The translations under genes were made by a program, and so were the position numbers. The notes under the pieces are model-generated. The model had not been told where the DNA came from. It ran no database searches and was given only the letters and a program-made list of their open reading frames with translations. This document shows, one piece after another, positions 1-12,888 of a stretch of DNA of 64,000 nt; position 1 is the stretch's first letter; every line of letters starts with the position of its first letter. Origin of the DNA: Casuarina equisetifolia. Its lineage: Eukaryota; Streptophyta; Magnoliopsida; Fagales; Casuarinaceae. The DNA lies in the NCBI GenBank assembly GCA_028551475.1, contig CM052355.1:27989580-28053579 (forward strand). Direction: 5' to 3'.

Positions 1-3000
1 AGCGAATAAAATCATGTTTACATGCATAGGCGAGTCCCATAATCAACACATTTTGATGACCTTTCAGTGTGAAAACAACTGGAGATCGCATTGTAGATTA
101 AAAAACATTAAAAGTGGACTGTCAGCAACTCTTGAATCATCTAAATCTTGTTTTCAAAAATTATTTATATAAAGAAAAAATATATTATTATTAAGTACTA
201 ATGACTTTCGAATATAGCATTAGAACTAAGTTTAAAATTTGACCTCCATATGTAATTTTAATCATCAATTTCAAATCAATCAATTGAGTTCTTTTCTATG
301 TTTTTAGTTTCAATTTAGGGTTCATCATTTTTTGAGCTTTGCCCAAGAATTCATTTCAATCTCTTGAAATCTTTGTTTTCGATCTACATCAAAATTTTAA
401 ATTCAGAAGACAACACGCCCTACACTAAGATTATAATCCAAAGTGATTTTACCAAGAGGTATATTTCTTATATTATTTTTATAAAAAAAAAAAAAAAAAA
501 CTTTTTAATCAACTTTTGAATACCGATACACTTTTTAATAAATAAAGCTGTTCATAGCTATTCTATGAACTTCAGTCATCTAACCCAGACAGGCAAATTG
601 CTTTACAATATCCCTAACACAGATGTTTTGTGGGTTTTGAGATTGGGTTATGTTTGCTGGTACACCAAAAGCAGTAGGTTGCTTCTATTGTAAGGATCTA
701 ATGCGGCTTCATGGCTAAAGAGAAACATCCCTGTCATATTATGTGACTGCTGATCGTGTTGCCGATTGGGATGACAAGGATTGCAGCATCTGCATCATAC
801 CGGTCATCAAATCCAGACACATCAAGTACGTCGTGTTGTAGAGCCAAATAATGGAACGTAAAACAATAATTATGATCCCTAAAACTCCATTAATGGCTGA
901 TGTTTCTTCACTGTTTTACCAGTAAAATATCAAGTCTTTTCAAGTCAATGGCAGCGAGTCATGTCTATGGACTCTGGTTGCCTTCCGAAGTGCAAATGGG
1001 TTTCTGTGGCCTGACGATTGCCAACCACCAGTAATCACATTATCAGTTTTAAAATCACGGGTCAAATCCAAATAATGCTTTGATTGTCCATAACCTATCA
1101 AATAAGGTCATCTAGAAGAATTACTTTCTCAGCTGAAAACTCTTAATTGTCAAAAACTTATACTGCAATATTGCTAAAACACTGTCTTCAGATTTACGGG
1201 ATCGTAGTTATAATGATATCAATAATTTTACATGATTTAGAATAAATAAATTTCAATATTTATATAAAATGCATTTTATTATTATTTAGTGACTTCAAAT
1301 TGTTAACTTAAGAAATGAGAGGAAATAATTATATTTAATTATTGTTATCATTATAACTACCAATATTTATATAAAATGCATTTTATTATTATTTAGTGAC
1401 TTCAAATTGTTAACTTAAGAAATGAGGGGAAATAATTATATTTAATTAGATACATAATTTAACACCTTAATAATGTATGCTTGGATATCTTTACTTCAAC
1501 ACACTTCTTTAGAACAACATAAATTTGGACATTCATACTAGAGCGTTGTTTTTTACATAGTTTGAGCTTATCCAATTTCATAAAAATGTTAAGAAAGATT
1601 TGAGTACCATGTAAAAAAAGTCTAAACCAATTCAAAAAGTATGAAAAAAAAAATAACTAGACACATAACTCCACACCTTAACAATTTAATATTAGAAATC
1701 AACACCACAATAATAATTTTTTAAAAAAATCTTAATTAGTATTTTTTTTTAACCTTCAACCTTAATTTTTAATTGCATGCCAGTCAAAATAGCACAATTG
1801 ATGTAAAGTTTTTCAAGTATCATATTTGTATAGAATTATGATTTTGAGTGTTACTCTAATAAAAATAGTTGAAATATGGGCTTACAACTCAACCAGTTAA
1901 TTTGCATTAAGTGGAAAGTTGACACGTATTTTCTTCACCAAATTTGAAAAACTTGAGGATAGGGTTCCCTCACGTCTCATCCGAACATCACTTTAAATGG
2001 CAACATCAACGAGATGCCGACAAGATAAACACGACTCCAAGTGTTGGGAGTCTAGGTTCAGTTTATTGTTGACCACTAAAACAAAAGGCAATGGGAGACA
2101 CAAAGTATTTTGTCCACAAATCTGACTCTGAGATGATTCCATAATGGATTAAGATTAAGAATTTGCACCCTACAAGCAAGGGAAGGAGGAACATTTTGCA
2201 CACTTGATTATAATACCTCGAACAGCAAGTTGGAGTCCCGGAGATGGAAAATTCTGACACTAAAGGTTCAAAGTCTTGGTCATTTTCCACCAACCCCCAG
2301 CAATCCAAGGCCGAAAGATTTACAGCCATGGCTGCTCCTTTTGTTGCTTTTTCTCAAAAGTTTTTATTTCTTTCACGCTCATTGCTCAAATTCCGTTGCC
2401 AGAGCTTTCCTGGCAACTACTTGCAAAGCTCGGTGCCCACGAGACTGGCCCTGGAATGTCAGAGCTTTGAAGCGCCAAACACAGACAGACTGACCTCCAT
2501 TTCTGCGGTGGAATAATTGCATGAAAAACTACTTATTTGTTGGGTATATTTAATAGAAGCATAAGTCAGTACGAGAGTATCTGCCTTTGCATCAATTGGG
2601 TTCATAAACAAATCCCAATCCCATAAAAGGGTAATATCATAGCAATCTATTAAGTAGAAGAGCTTTATCTCCTGTTTCAATCTTAGCTTTTTCCCCTAGG
2701 GAAGATCTAGCACTGTTTGGCCAAGTCTTTTGCAGGCTGCCGTATTCATTTGGACACTTTGAATCACCATCCAAGGCTTTTCCACTGAGAGGAAAGCAGA
2801 CGAACAGTCACGGACACCCACTAACTTTTTCCTGATGGCTTTTAGCTTTTTCATATTTATATTCACAAAATCCAGCCATACCAATCCAAGTTTTGGTACT
2901 ACCCTCTTCTCAGCCCCTCTTTCCTTCCTTTTCATGGTTGTTTAGTTCAGGGATTGACCGGAAGGACCGCTGGTTTTTCCACAACTTTTTCTCATTGCTT

Positions 3001-5100
3001 TACTAATGCCGTCTAGCAGAGTCTAACATGCAGCCTAAGTTTTCTCAGTTGATCGGCTGCATTCTCCATAGAAACTGATATTTTATGCTTCAGCTTGTGT
3101 GAAAAGAATTTTCTCTCCATTTCTCATTCCCTATAATGACAAATGATTATTTGTACTCAACTGCAATCATAACGATCCTTATGGAATTCTTTAAAAGTAT
3201 CATATTTTTATATTGGATAAGTGGTGAAAACTATTACCAACTATTAAATATTAACTTTTTTTTAATTGCTAGCCTTCTAACTTATAATCATCCTTATAAA
3301 TGCAAGTGAAGCATTTGATTAGTAACTAGGCCTCATTGATCTTTGTCCTATTACTTAATCTCATCACTTGTAGTTTGATCCATGCTTAAGATTAAGATGC
3401 TTGTTAAACAATAGTTATCTCATATAGTCAATATAAGAGAAGGTTATGTGTTCTTTTTTTTTTTTTTACAATCAATTTTAAGGGAGAAAATTGAACCATT
3501 TCTAATACCAACATAAACTAGCCCTCTCTATTTTTAATTTCTTTTTTGAGTTTGGCTACTTAAGAAGATTGATATTAAAGACCATTGATAATTTCTGAAA
3601 TTATTCAATGATGCTTGAATGATAATTAAGTTTTTCTCTTTAAATTATGAGGCAGGTAAAGAACCAAAGGACTAAGAACATCCTGACTTACTTTATCCTG
3701 TTTTTCTAGTCAAAAAGATATGGACAACTATAATTTTATATGCTTGAGTACAAAATAGCATCATGAAAAGGGGTGAGAGAATTTTAACCCTAGCTTCTTT
3801 ATGAAGAATGTATACCTTTATCATCCAATATCTCAAGTAAAGAGATTGATGCCAGCTGGGGTCGTATTGGATAAAAAGATCAAACAGAATTAAACTAGTT
3901 TTGAAAAGTGGAAGAGACCAAAGGTTGTCAGGTCTAGAATTTGGCAGACACAGTATAAAGAATCTACAGTCAATTCTATTAATATATTATCTTCTTTAAA
4001 GTTCTTCTCAAGTTTAGACTTTTAAAACAAGGAACAGTCTGGATTCTCCCTCCTCGATCTTTACCTAACTCTGCTTTTAACGAGGGGAACGTTGTTTTTG
4101 CAGCCATCTTCAGTGAGCCCGCCCATGGAAAACTCTTTTAGCGACCCATTTCGCCATAGGCTTTCCATAGCCTTTTGGGAGCCCGGAATCTACTCAAAAG
4201 AACTGTTGCTGCATTTTGGGTTCTTTCTACAGCCTCTCAATTCCCAAAATCTGAGGTTTCTATAGTTGTTTAGAACTTTAGGAAAGCATGATTTGAAGTC
4301 TTGAACTTGCCAGGAAAGGAAGGATCCTAGGATTTCAACACACAACTTTAGCTTACAATGGTAATAGTTACCCATTGATGCTTGTTTGGATGGCTAAAAC
4401 AGAGGGTTAACAAGCCTAACATCAACCAAACATAAGTGTCACCGTTACGAAAAATCTAACTGCCTTTTCAAAAATTATTAATTAAAAAAAGGATATTTGA
4501 ATATATAAGAAAGGTACTAAGACTAGATATTGTAAAGACAACTGTTATTTTTAATGTATCCTTTATCTTAAATTAAAATTACTTTATTAGTGATAAAGTT
4601 GAGTTAGGAAATAAAATAACAAAAGACTTAGTTTATGATGAGTTTTATGTTTAAATTTTAATTCTAATATCATATTAAACTTGATAATATCTAATAATTA
4701 TTGTCTTTAACAATTGTACACAAATAAAATTTAGGTTTACATTTTACAAATCAAGAATTCAGTAGTTGATTACTAACTATTAAAAAACTTAATTTTTGGA
4801 TTCTACATCTCATACCTTAAACCCTTTTTACCTGAAAAAAAAAAGAAAAAAAAAAGAAAAGAAAAAAAGTTTATGTGTGTGACCCTAAACCATCAAACCA
4901 TAGGGATCCTGCTTGCACAGACAAAATGAAAACAGATAGTTGGGTCTTTCCATGGGCCTTGGCCTATTTCTTCCCATGACCTGTACTTATGACTGCAGAT
5001 GATTTTTTTGTAACATTTCAACATGGCCAGGGCTTAAAGCAAGTAAATCTTAACCTCAGGAAACATTCAGCAATCTATATCGAACATCCTAGTGGGTCTC
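1..5100. other. AT-rich intergenic region, no supported gene
   Basis: I see no credible gene. Open frames here are under 100 codons, lack recognisable motifs and overlap one another on both strands (for example around 2230-2520, where three overlapping frames compete). Poly-A runs occur near 485-500 and a purine-rich A/G tract at about 4836-4868. The only ordered structure is the tandem duplication at 1254-1448. The final few hundred bases are the upstream region of PSB27. Confidence 0.6.
1254..1448. repeat. Tandem duplication, two 88-bp copies 107 bp apart
   Basis: The segment starting CAATATTTATATAAAATGC at 1254 recurs at 1361 and runs in near-identity for about 88 bp, ending in the ATAATTATATTTAATTA stretch. 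Copies differ by about one base (GAGAGG versus GAGGGG). A 19-bp unrelated linker separates them. This is a recent local duplication of AT-rich intergenic DNA with no visible coding content. Confidence 0.85.
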
Positions 5101-5125
5101 TCCTCATCCATAAAATCGAAAATAA

Positions 5126-5139
5126 GATAAGGTGATAAG
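5126..5139 (+). promoter_or_regulatory. Paired GATAAG I-box-like motifs upstream of PSB27
   Basis: Two GATAAG hexamers start at 5126 and 5134, about 90 bp before the PSB27 start codon, followed by a GCGTGGC G-box-like core at 5143. GATAAG (I-box) motifs near a G-box-type core are known in light-regulated photosynthesis promoters. The motifs are seen directly; their function here is inferred from the gene they precede. Confidence 0.45.
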
Positions 5140-5220
5140 CCCGCGTGGCAAAACCTCAGTTCCCTCCCTATCAAAAAAACATATACACTCCCTCCATTCC
5201 TCTCTCACTACAGCCAAACC

Positions 5221-5739
5221 ATGGCATCTCCAACACTATTAACTCCGACTTCCAAACCAACACGACTCTCCCCCATCAAACCCAAATCCACTATCACCAA
5301 CACCATCACCGCCGCCACCTCTACCACCAGCTGTCAGCCTCGCCGCCGTGAGTTCTTATCACTAGCCACCACCATCCTCTCTCCTGCATGGCTCTTTCCA
5401 CTAGCTCCAGCACTAGCTGCTTCAGACGAAGAGTATGTGAAGGAGACGGAAGAAATGATCAACAGGATCAGGAACACCATCAATATGGACAAAAATGATC
5501 CCAATGTGGCTTCTGCAGTGGCTGAGCTAAGGGAGACTTCAAACTCTTGGGTGGCTAAGTACAGAAGGGAGAAAGCTTTGCTTGGCAGGGTCTCTTTCCG
5601 GGACATTTATTCAGCGCTCAATGCGGTCTCCGGACATTATATTAGTTTCGGCCCAACTGCACCGATACCAGCCAAGCGAAAGGCAAGGATATTGGAAGAG
5701 ATGGACACGGCGGAGAAGGCCTTGTTGAGAGGAAGATAA
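5221..5739 (+). CDS. PSB27: Photosystem II repair/assembly protein Psb27, chloroplastic
   Basis: This single-exon gene encodes 172 residues, close to plant Psb27 (about 174). Psb27 is a thylakoid-lumen protein that binds CP43-side intermediates during photosystem II assembly and repair. Residues 1-40 are Ser/Thr/Pro-rich without acids, as in a stromal transit peptide. Residues 41-43 are RRR, followed by a hydrophobic stretch and an APALA cleavage site near residue 66, so lumen import by the twin-arginine route is likely. The mature part of about 105 residues begins DEEYVKETEEMI and is charged and helical; it keeps the family-like segments WVAKYRRE, GRVSFRDIYSALNAV and GHYISFGPTAPIP. The start is the first ATG of the frame and precedes the transit peptide. 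Two I-box motifs lie about 90 bp upstream. No frameshift or stop is seen, so the gene looks functional. Confidence 0.93.
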   Translation: MASPTLLTPTSKPTRLSPIKPKSTITNTITAATSTTSCQPRRREFLSLATTILSPAWLFPLAPALAASDEEYVKETEEMINRIRNTINMDKNDPNVASAVAELRETSNSWVAKYRREKALLGRVSFRDIYSALNAVSGHYISFGPTAPIPAKRKARILEEMDTAEKALLRGR

Positions 5740-6203
5740 AGGGGACTAGATTTCTATGGATAGAATCTTTTTCCTTTTAACTTTTTTGTTATTTATGGGT
5801 CTTTTTCAAGAACCCATTTAAGTATTTGAATTCTACATCGCAGTGAGGTGAGGGGTATTTTCTGCAAATATATTGTAGAGTTTCTTTCATTGACCAAGAA
5901 AACCTCGAGCGAGACTCGTTTTGTGTAGTAGTACATAATGCTCATCTATGGTTGAGTGTAGAGTCTGACATTTTCTACCGTCAATCTCAATATTCACGCT
6001 CTATGAATTCCACTACTCTAAATTTGAGTACTAACTTTTTCCTTGGACTGTAATTTTCTTCTCTTGGAGTTTCTGAATCATGGCAGGACCCTGTACCAGA
6101 GTAAGAAAAAGGGTAGGAAAAAAAGTATGTAAATTTACACGCACTATCTACAGTATATATGCATGGTAGTGAAGGAAACGCGTGGTTAGTTCACAACCAG
6201 AAG

Positions 6204-6336
6204 TTGCTCGAAATTGGAAAATCTACTGCTAATGGAAATGTGTGGCCGATTTATTAACCCATCTCCATTGTCACATCATTACGAAACATATAAGCACAAA
6301 TTTTGTCACATCATTACGATACATTGATTACAAATA
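6204..6336 (+). repeat. Dispersed direct repeat, copy 1
   Basis: TTGCTCGAAATTGGAAAATC starts a segment that recurs at 6777-6878. Both copies share TGTGGCCGATT/GCGTGGCCGATT, ATTAACCCATCTCCA and TTGATTACAAAT. Copy 1 also carries an internal duplication of TTGTCACATCATTACGA. The 440 bp between copies is unrelated AT-rich sequence, so this may be an insertion that split a duplicated segment. Confidence 0.7.
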
Positions 6337-6776
6337 TAGGCAAGAATTTTTGTCTAATGAGATTGAATATAAGGTTCCACATAGTTAGAATTTAAAACAC
6401 AAAGAACAAGAGATGAAATATTATAACTAAGATAAGAATAAGATATAGAAATCATTCTTTGAATTTATGGTGAATATTTACAAGGTGAAATCTAATCTTT
6501 TGTTAGGATTATATTTTATGAGGCAATCACAAGAGCTAGCTTATAAAAAACTTTGTCTATTTTTTTCTTACAATATTATATATATGGAGCTAAAAGATAA
6601 GATTTAATTTTTTCTTTATATGTTATTTCAATAGGCTTAATTATTACAGTCATATTAAGTAAGTGACAATTTACACCAAACAGTCCATATTCAACTATTA
6701 AGAAATTATATGTTCACTTTATCAAATCAATCCAAAGTCTATCAATATAAGCCCATTAAATTAGGGCTAACATTTA

Positions 6777-6878
6777 TTGCTCAAAATTGGAAAATCTACT
6801 TTCACACTATTTAAATGCGTGGCCGATTCATTAACCCATCTCCAGTGTCACATCAGTACGATGTATTGATTACAAATG
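6777..6878 (+). repeat. Dispersed direct repeat, copy 2
   Basis: This is the partner of 6204-6336, with about 80-85% identity by eye over roughly 100 bp. It lacks the internal duplication found in copy 1. No terminal inverted repeats or target duplication were recognised around it. Confidence 0.7.
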
Positions 6879-9800
6879 ATACACTAAACCTTTCGCTTGC
6901 CGTTTATGGGTAACCTTTTGTTTCTTTTATTGCCACTTGTGATTATTATTTTGTTTCTTCTAGTTGATATGCTGTCTAAATCACCTTTAATCTTGTACCT
7001 TATATTGAAAATTGTTTACTAGGAAGAAAGTATATGCTAATTTTGCCGACAAAACAGCTTTGGTTACTGTTGGCTACAAACTTTGAACTAAATCTTTTGC
7101 AGGAGGAGGTGACCACGGATGAACAAAATCATTTCTGTGTTAATACAATGAACCGAAAACTCAAGTGAGGGGCCAGTCTTCAGGCTCTTGGCCCAAGTCC
7201 AAGACTCAACCTTTGGATAAGCTGCAGATTCATAAGAGAAAAATGGTCTAGAAATGGCAACAGGGCCGAAGCAATATCAGTACTCGAGGCCTATTTCAGA
7301 TCAAAGGTCTAGAAGCTTTTGCTTACGCATAATGTGGATTATTCAAATCGAGACTTCCCACAAGTGCATGGCATGATAACCTTATCCAGGATGAGGGCAG
7401 TGGGTTTCCGTTGGCCACTAACTAGCATGAGAAATCATTGCTGATGAACATGCCAGGAAAGACTAATCTCAGGATTAATCTGGGAATTGTTGTTTTCAAT
7501 AGCTTTGTGGAAATTATGGTACGAAAAGAGAAGGTAGTGGAACGAACCATGTGGATTTTCCCACTCATTCTTAACCTTATCCATGTAGAACTTGGTCATT
7601 GAATGTAAGTCTAAAGAAATTTCTGTGTCTTTTCTTTATTGGTTGGTGGAATATGGCCAAGGAATCCATCCAGAGCCCACAGATTTGTTTTCCTGCATCA
7701 AAGTATTACAGTAACGCTGAAGTTTCTAATTAGTTCAGTTGATCATATCTCTCCAAGTTGTATGAAAGACAAGGGATTGAATCCAAACTTTGCTTAGGTT
7801 TCGTTTGTTAAAAAAGATATAAAACATTTTACTATAAATTCTTTTTGCAGACAGAGCAAACTTTTTCATGTTTCATTGACAATTAACAATAGTCTTAGGT
7901 GTTAAGAGGTCAGTAACTTAGTGGTTTGATACCATGCCTAAAACCTTTTACTTAACAAAAAAAATCTTAAATATATTTTCTTTCTTTAGTTTAGACATAA
8001 AATCGTTAATAATTTTATTTTGAAATATATTTTTATAAGTCTCATATTATTTAAATTTTATTCAAGAATTTCTTTATAAGAAATAAATCATTTTATTTTT
8101 AAATGAATTTCTAAGTGTGATTAAATTTTTTTAATATGGTATCGAAATTTAGACACATGCGGCATCATATGCTTATAGACAAAAATTCTTGAAATAAAAA
8201 GCATATTAAGAAAGGTATAATAGTATAAGTGGTTTTTTCCATCTAAATCTTGTTTGAGATTTTTTTAATAAGAAAATGATTCATATGATTTTGAGTTAAC
8301 TTTTAGCTATGATTAGACTTGGTAACAAATATGAAAAAAAAAATTCAATATATTATCCATCCAAGTTTAGGGATGAGCCTGCAGGCCGTTGATGGTTCTC
8401 CTTGTCTGCTTTCAGAATCTTCGGGACCACTGTCAAGTCATTATGTCCAAACTCCAGACGTTGACAATGCCTCCAATCGCAGGACTCTCGGCCTAAAGTT
8501 CCAAAACCTGAATCGATCCATTTTCTTGAACAGGAAGCAGCCGAAGATGGAGCTGTTTAGTCCTAAACCACCGTCCAGTCAATAAAAAACGCATTAAAGA
8601 ATAGAACGGCCGAGCTCTAAGCCAAACCCAGGTCGTCTTTACGCCACCGGCGGAAGACCCGTAACATGGAATACTGCTAGCTCTGTAGCTTTCCGGAAAT
8701 CATGCCAGGAACATCTCCAACAGGAAACCCTCCATAGCTTTTAGTTTCACTCCTTGACCTGATCCGAGTTGATTAAGACTGACCAGAAAACAAGGGGGGA
8801 GATTGAAGCAAAGGGATCATCATGAACTTGTCAGCGAGCTGGTTTTTTCTAGTTCTGACTTTTGTGCCTGCTCCATGAAAGCTCCCTTGACTAAATGATC
8901 CTTGGTTTGGAGCCTTGTGTTCCATTTCAAAGGATGATAGGCTACGGTACTTAGATTCTTTTATGCCCAAACCGGGATTCAATTAGTTAGAATAAGAAGT
9001 ACAATGATATCATGGCAAAATAGTTGACTTGAATGTGCCAAGTTCAGATCTTCTTATCTTATTTTTGGGATTCTAGTCAACCCTACGTTTCTAGGAGAGT
9101 TTCAACCGACCTTTGGGGGAGCTAATAAAGATATATTTGTTCTTCAAAGCCAAAAATTTCTAATGAAGTAGATCCACAGATAATAAAGGTCAAACTTGTT
9201 TTGATTGGAAAATTTTGGTTGAAGAAATCAAATCTCAATATTTGATTGGAATCCCAAATGTTGGTTTGAGTCTTGTAAAATAATCACAATTATTAAACTC
9301 ACGTAAACCTTCAACTCCGCTACTCTTTTCTTAACTCAATGGAAAATAGATTAAAAATATTGTAGAGAATACCAAAGTTTGAAAATGATTAATTTATTTT
9401 TTATTCATACTCTGTTTTCCAATTATTCCCTTAATACATTCTATATTAAAACTTAATGCATAAAGAAATATGACCTTAGTTTAACACAAGAGAGTAAGAA
9501 AAGAACGCCTCATTTATTGTTGCAATCCCATCATTCCTCAACCACCAATACGGGCATGTGAGATTGCAACATCCACCGATATTTATTATGGTATGCATGG
9601 ATTGGTGGTAATTGTTTCCTTCAAGTGAATGGAACATATGGGAGGACAATCTTCTGGCCTTCTTTTATTTATAGGTGGGGACCTATGCCTTTTTTAGGGT
9701 CCACCATCTACCTTTTTCCAATACTTTACATGCCTATTATATATATATATTATTATCCACTATGAGTCCAACTAAAGTGACATTACAGATTATTAACAAA

Positions 9801-12800
9801 TATGATGAAGGTTTCTAAGATGGAGTTAGTGTTTACAAAAAAGGGATATCATGTATGATGGAGTGAATTTGAATAGATTCGACATGGTCTTACAGCAACG
9901 TGTTGTGATTTAAATACCATAGTGTAATGTGCATAGAAGACATGATTTTACAATGAAGCACATTATAGTACCAATTTGATCAATTTAGGATTTTAGAAAG
10001 TAATTTAATAAAAGATTAAACCTTGTTGACCGTAATAATATTTCTTCCTCATAAAAATGAAATCCACAAGTTTGGCAGAGGTTGTGACATTAAGCGAGTG
10101 TTTGCAAATAAGTAAAATCATTTACTTTGGAGATATTTCATAGATTTAAAGTTGTTCAATTATTAGTAAGCATCCTAACTATATGTATGCTAAAAAAACT
10201 ATTTGATAATGAATCATATCAAATAAAATAATTCAATTTAATTCTTTAAGAGTAACTTAATTAAATATTTTTACAAATTTTTCTCTTATTTGGCAAGTTC
10301 TGTGACATTGAATTGGTGTTTTCAACTTCAAAGTATAGGGCTGGTAATGATCATGTACAATCGAAAGTAGTTCAAGGAAGTTCTCTGAATTTGACCTTAT
10401 TTTGTAGAAAAAGTTGAATTAAAAAAAAATTAAAAATGGTCTCTTGATGGTTGGCCATGCATGGGGAGTTTTGAGGGACAAAAAAGATATTTGAAAAGTT
10501 GTAAGTTTATAAGGAATAAGGAATACTTGACCAAAACTTCAATTTGTTTGTTATAGTTTCTTCTACAATTTTGGACTTTGAAATGATAATCTATGAAACC
10601 TTATAACTTGAATTTGATTTGACTTTCAAACTTTTATTAAAAATTTGATTCTTAATACTAAAAGAATAAATAGAATTATAGGAGTGTATTTTTTGAAAAT
10701 GTCTTGTAACAAGTCTTTTTGAGGGGGGCATTATATAAGGCAATTGAATCCCATATATAGATTAGTCTTCTTAAAAAATTATGGTCAAAATCTCTTATCT
10801 TAAATGAAATATTTTCGTTAAATTAAAAAATTAGTACATTTAATTTTTTTTAAGATGGTCGATTCTTTTGAATCCTTCAAATATTAAGAAAAACTTTATT
10901 CTAAAATAAAGTTAAAAAATAAGTTTATTTTTCATTTAAATATTTTTAAAGTTATCATTAATCGCCAATTCTAAAACAAACCCAAGTAGATTAATTTACA
11001 TACTTTTCCCAAGATATGAGACTGACACAAGACTTAAGCCAATACTGACATTGCAATGTGACATTAATAATCCACTTACAATCTCACAAAAACATCCTCT
11101 AGTCATTGTCTTAAAGTTAATCTTCCTAACACTCACTAAACTAAAAGTACGCATGCATTTTTCATTCACAATACTACAAAAATGATGAACATTGCCAGTG
11201 GTTTTGCACTATTCTGAATTCCTACTGCTTCAAAACATAAATTTGGGCACATTTCTCCAATCCACATCCATGGCCAAAGGAAACAAGTGCCGTAAGTTTA
11301 GAAGCACATAGTATGCAGCCATAGATATTGACCCTTTCTTCCATTGGTTCGTCCTGACCTTTTCACCGTTCGCACTTCTTTTTCTTGCAGGTGCCAAACA
11401 CACTGTATCAGGACTGGCATCGTTATCGGCTCTTTTTTCTTCATCCAATCTCCTTGGACTTACTTCTTTTTGCTGCTTTGAGGATCCCAATCGGAGCGTG
11501 CATTGCTGTTTAGGTTGGAAATTTTGATTAACCAATGTTTAGTACTAATCAGATGAAGGTTAGCTCCCCAACCAGAAATGGTTGCATTTCATTTGAAATT
11601 GTGTTCGTAATGCTTCCAACTACTGACATACGGCATTACCAGCTGCAGTTTAATGCATAAAGTGACATTCCACTAACATTTTCGCTAAACAAAGTTTATA
11701 GAGATAATGTTAGGCACGAAACCATAATTCAGGAATTGACTTTCGACCACAAAGTCAGACGATTTAGCTGATGCAGAATGGCAAATGGAAAATGGCGACA
11801 TTACCATATGCTCCTCTTTCTGACATTTCAGTTTCATAGTTGGTTGGAGAAGACGCTGGCTGTCATGCACCATTTGAAATACTTATTTTTCTGTCCCTTC
11901 TTTCTCAGCCGATGGAATAAACTAATCTTTACTATCCAAGTACGGGATTTTCAACCTTTTTCACCTTCTGGTGTGCTTGACAGCAGCTCCTTTGGCCTTT
12001 TTCCAGTTGACAGGACTGACAAGAACTTTCACCAGACTGAGTACCTTTACTTCATTGGTTCCTGTCGAAAGGCGTAAAGACAGCACTACTGTTTCTATGG
12101 GCCACGTTAGGCTTCCTATTCCCTGGCCATATTCATACCCCTGCTAAAGCTTCTTCATTGCTTGCACGAAAGGAGGCTTTCTGGGTCGAGGAGAAAAGGA
12201 AATACCAGTGACACTGTACGAAGTTGCCATGGGACTGGAGAACTTCTTCAGAATTGATGGTATTTGTCTGGTTTACAGTTTTTACGGGTCAGAATCCGCC
12301 TTCAGTGGGGCTTTTGTACAACTTCCTCAGTGAAATTTCATTTTAAAGTGATTTACTTCCATATTTTCAAGCTCTTGTCTTCTTCTCGATCACAAAATCA
12401 TTTCTAAGTAGCTCTTACATGTTCTGAGCCTGAGGTTTGGATAAGAGAAGCCTAATCTGCATGTGCGCGGGACAGGAAGGGAGCACTCGACATGGGGTGT
12501 GCATGATTTCAAAGAATGCGGCGAGACGTAATGAAGCTGTTGGACAGCGCGTCAATCAGATGGGGCCTGAAATCAGAGCACAGTGAAAGCCCTTTCGACA
12601 ATTCTAATCATTATCTACCCCTCAAAATGTTGTGAACGGTTGAAAAATAATAAGGTCCTCATAGTTATATCGAATTTAACTATCTCAAAGGGAAAAACGA
12701 ATTGAGTTAATCGTTTATTTTCTTTGAAACATGTCATATCATTTAAAAAAAACCCAAATCAATTTCTAGAAACAATGTTCAGATTGATAAAAAGTAAAAC

Positions 12801-12888
12801 TATTCCAAGAAATATTACTTTTAAAATCAGTTGAGTCATCATAGTTTTAAAATCAATATTAAAATATTAAAATAACAGATAAAAAAAA

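Larger units (their letters stand above)
5740..12888. other. Intergenic region between PSB27 and the tandem array
   Basis: This 7-kb stretch has no gene I can support. It holds the PSB27 3' flank, a dispersed direct repeat (6204/6777), an AT dinucleotide run near 9740 and long A/T-rich tracts. Small frames at 8319-8585 (+), 8773-8982 (-), 11230-11535 (-) and 11778-12077 (+) carry no recognisable domain. Slightly more GC-rich islands at 8360-8980 and 11900-12600 could be eroded gene or element fragments, but I cannot assign them. Confidence 0.5.

Noticed and set aside
2230..2516. Three overlapping plus-strand frames of 64-90 codons
   Set aside because: They overlap in different frames with no motif or splice context to choose between them, so none can be supported.
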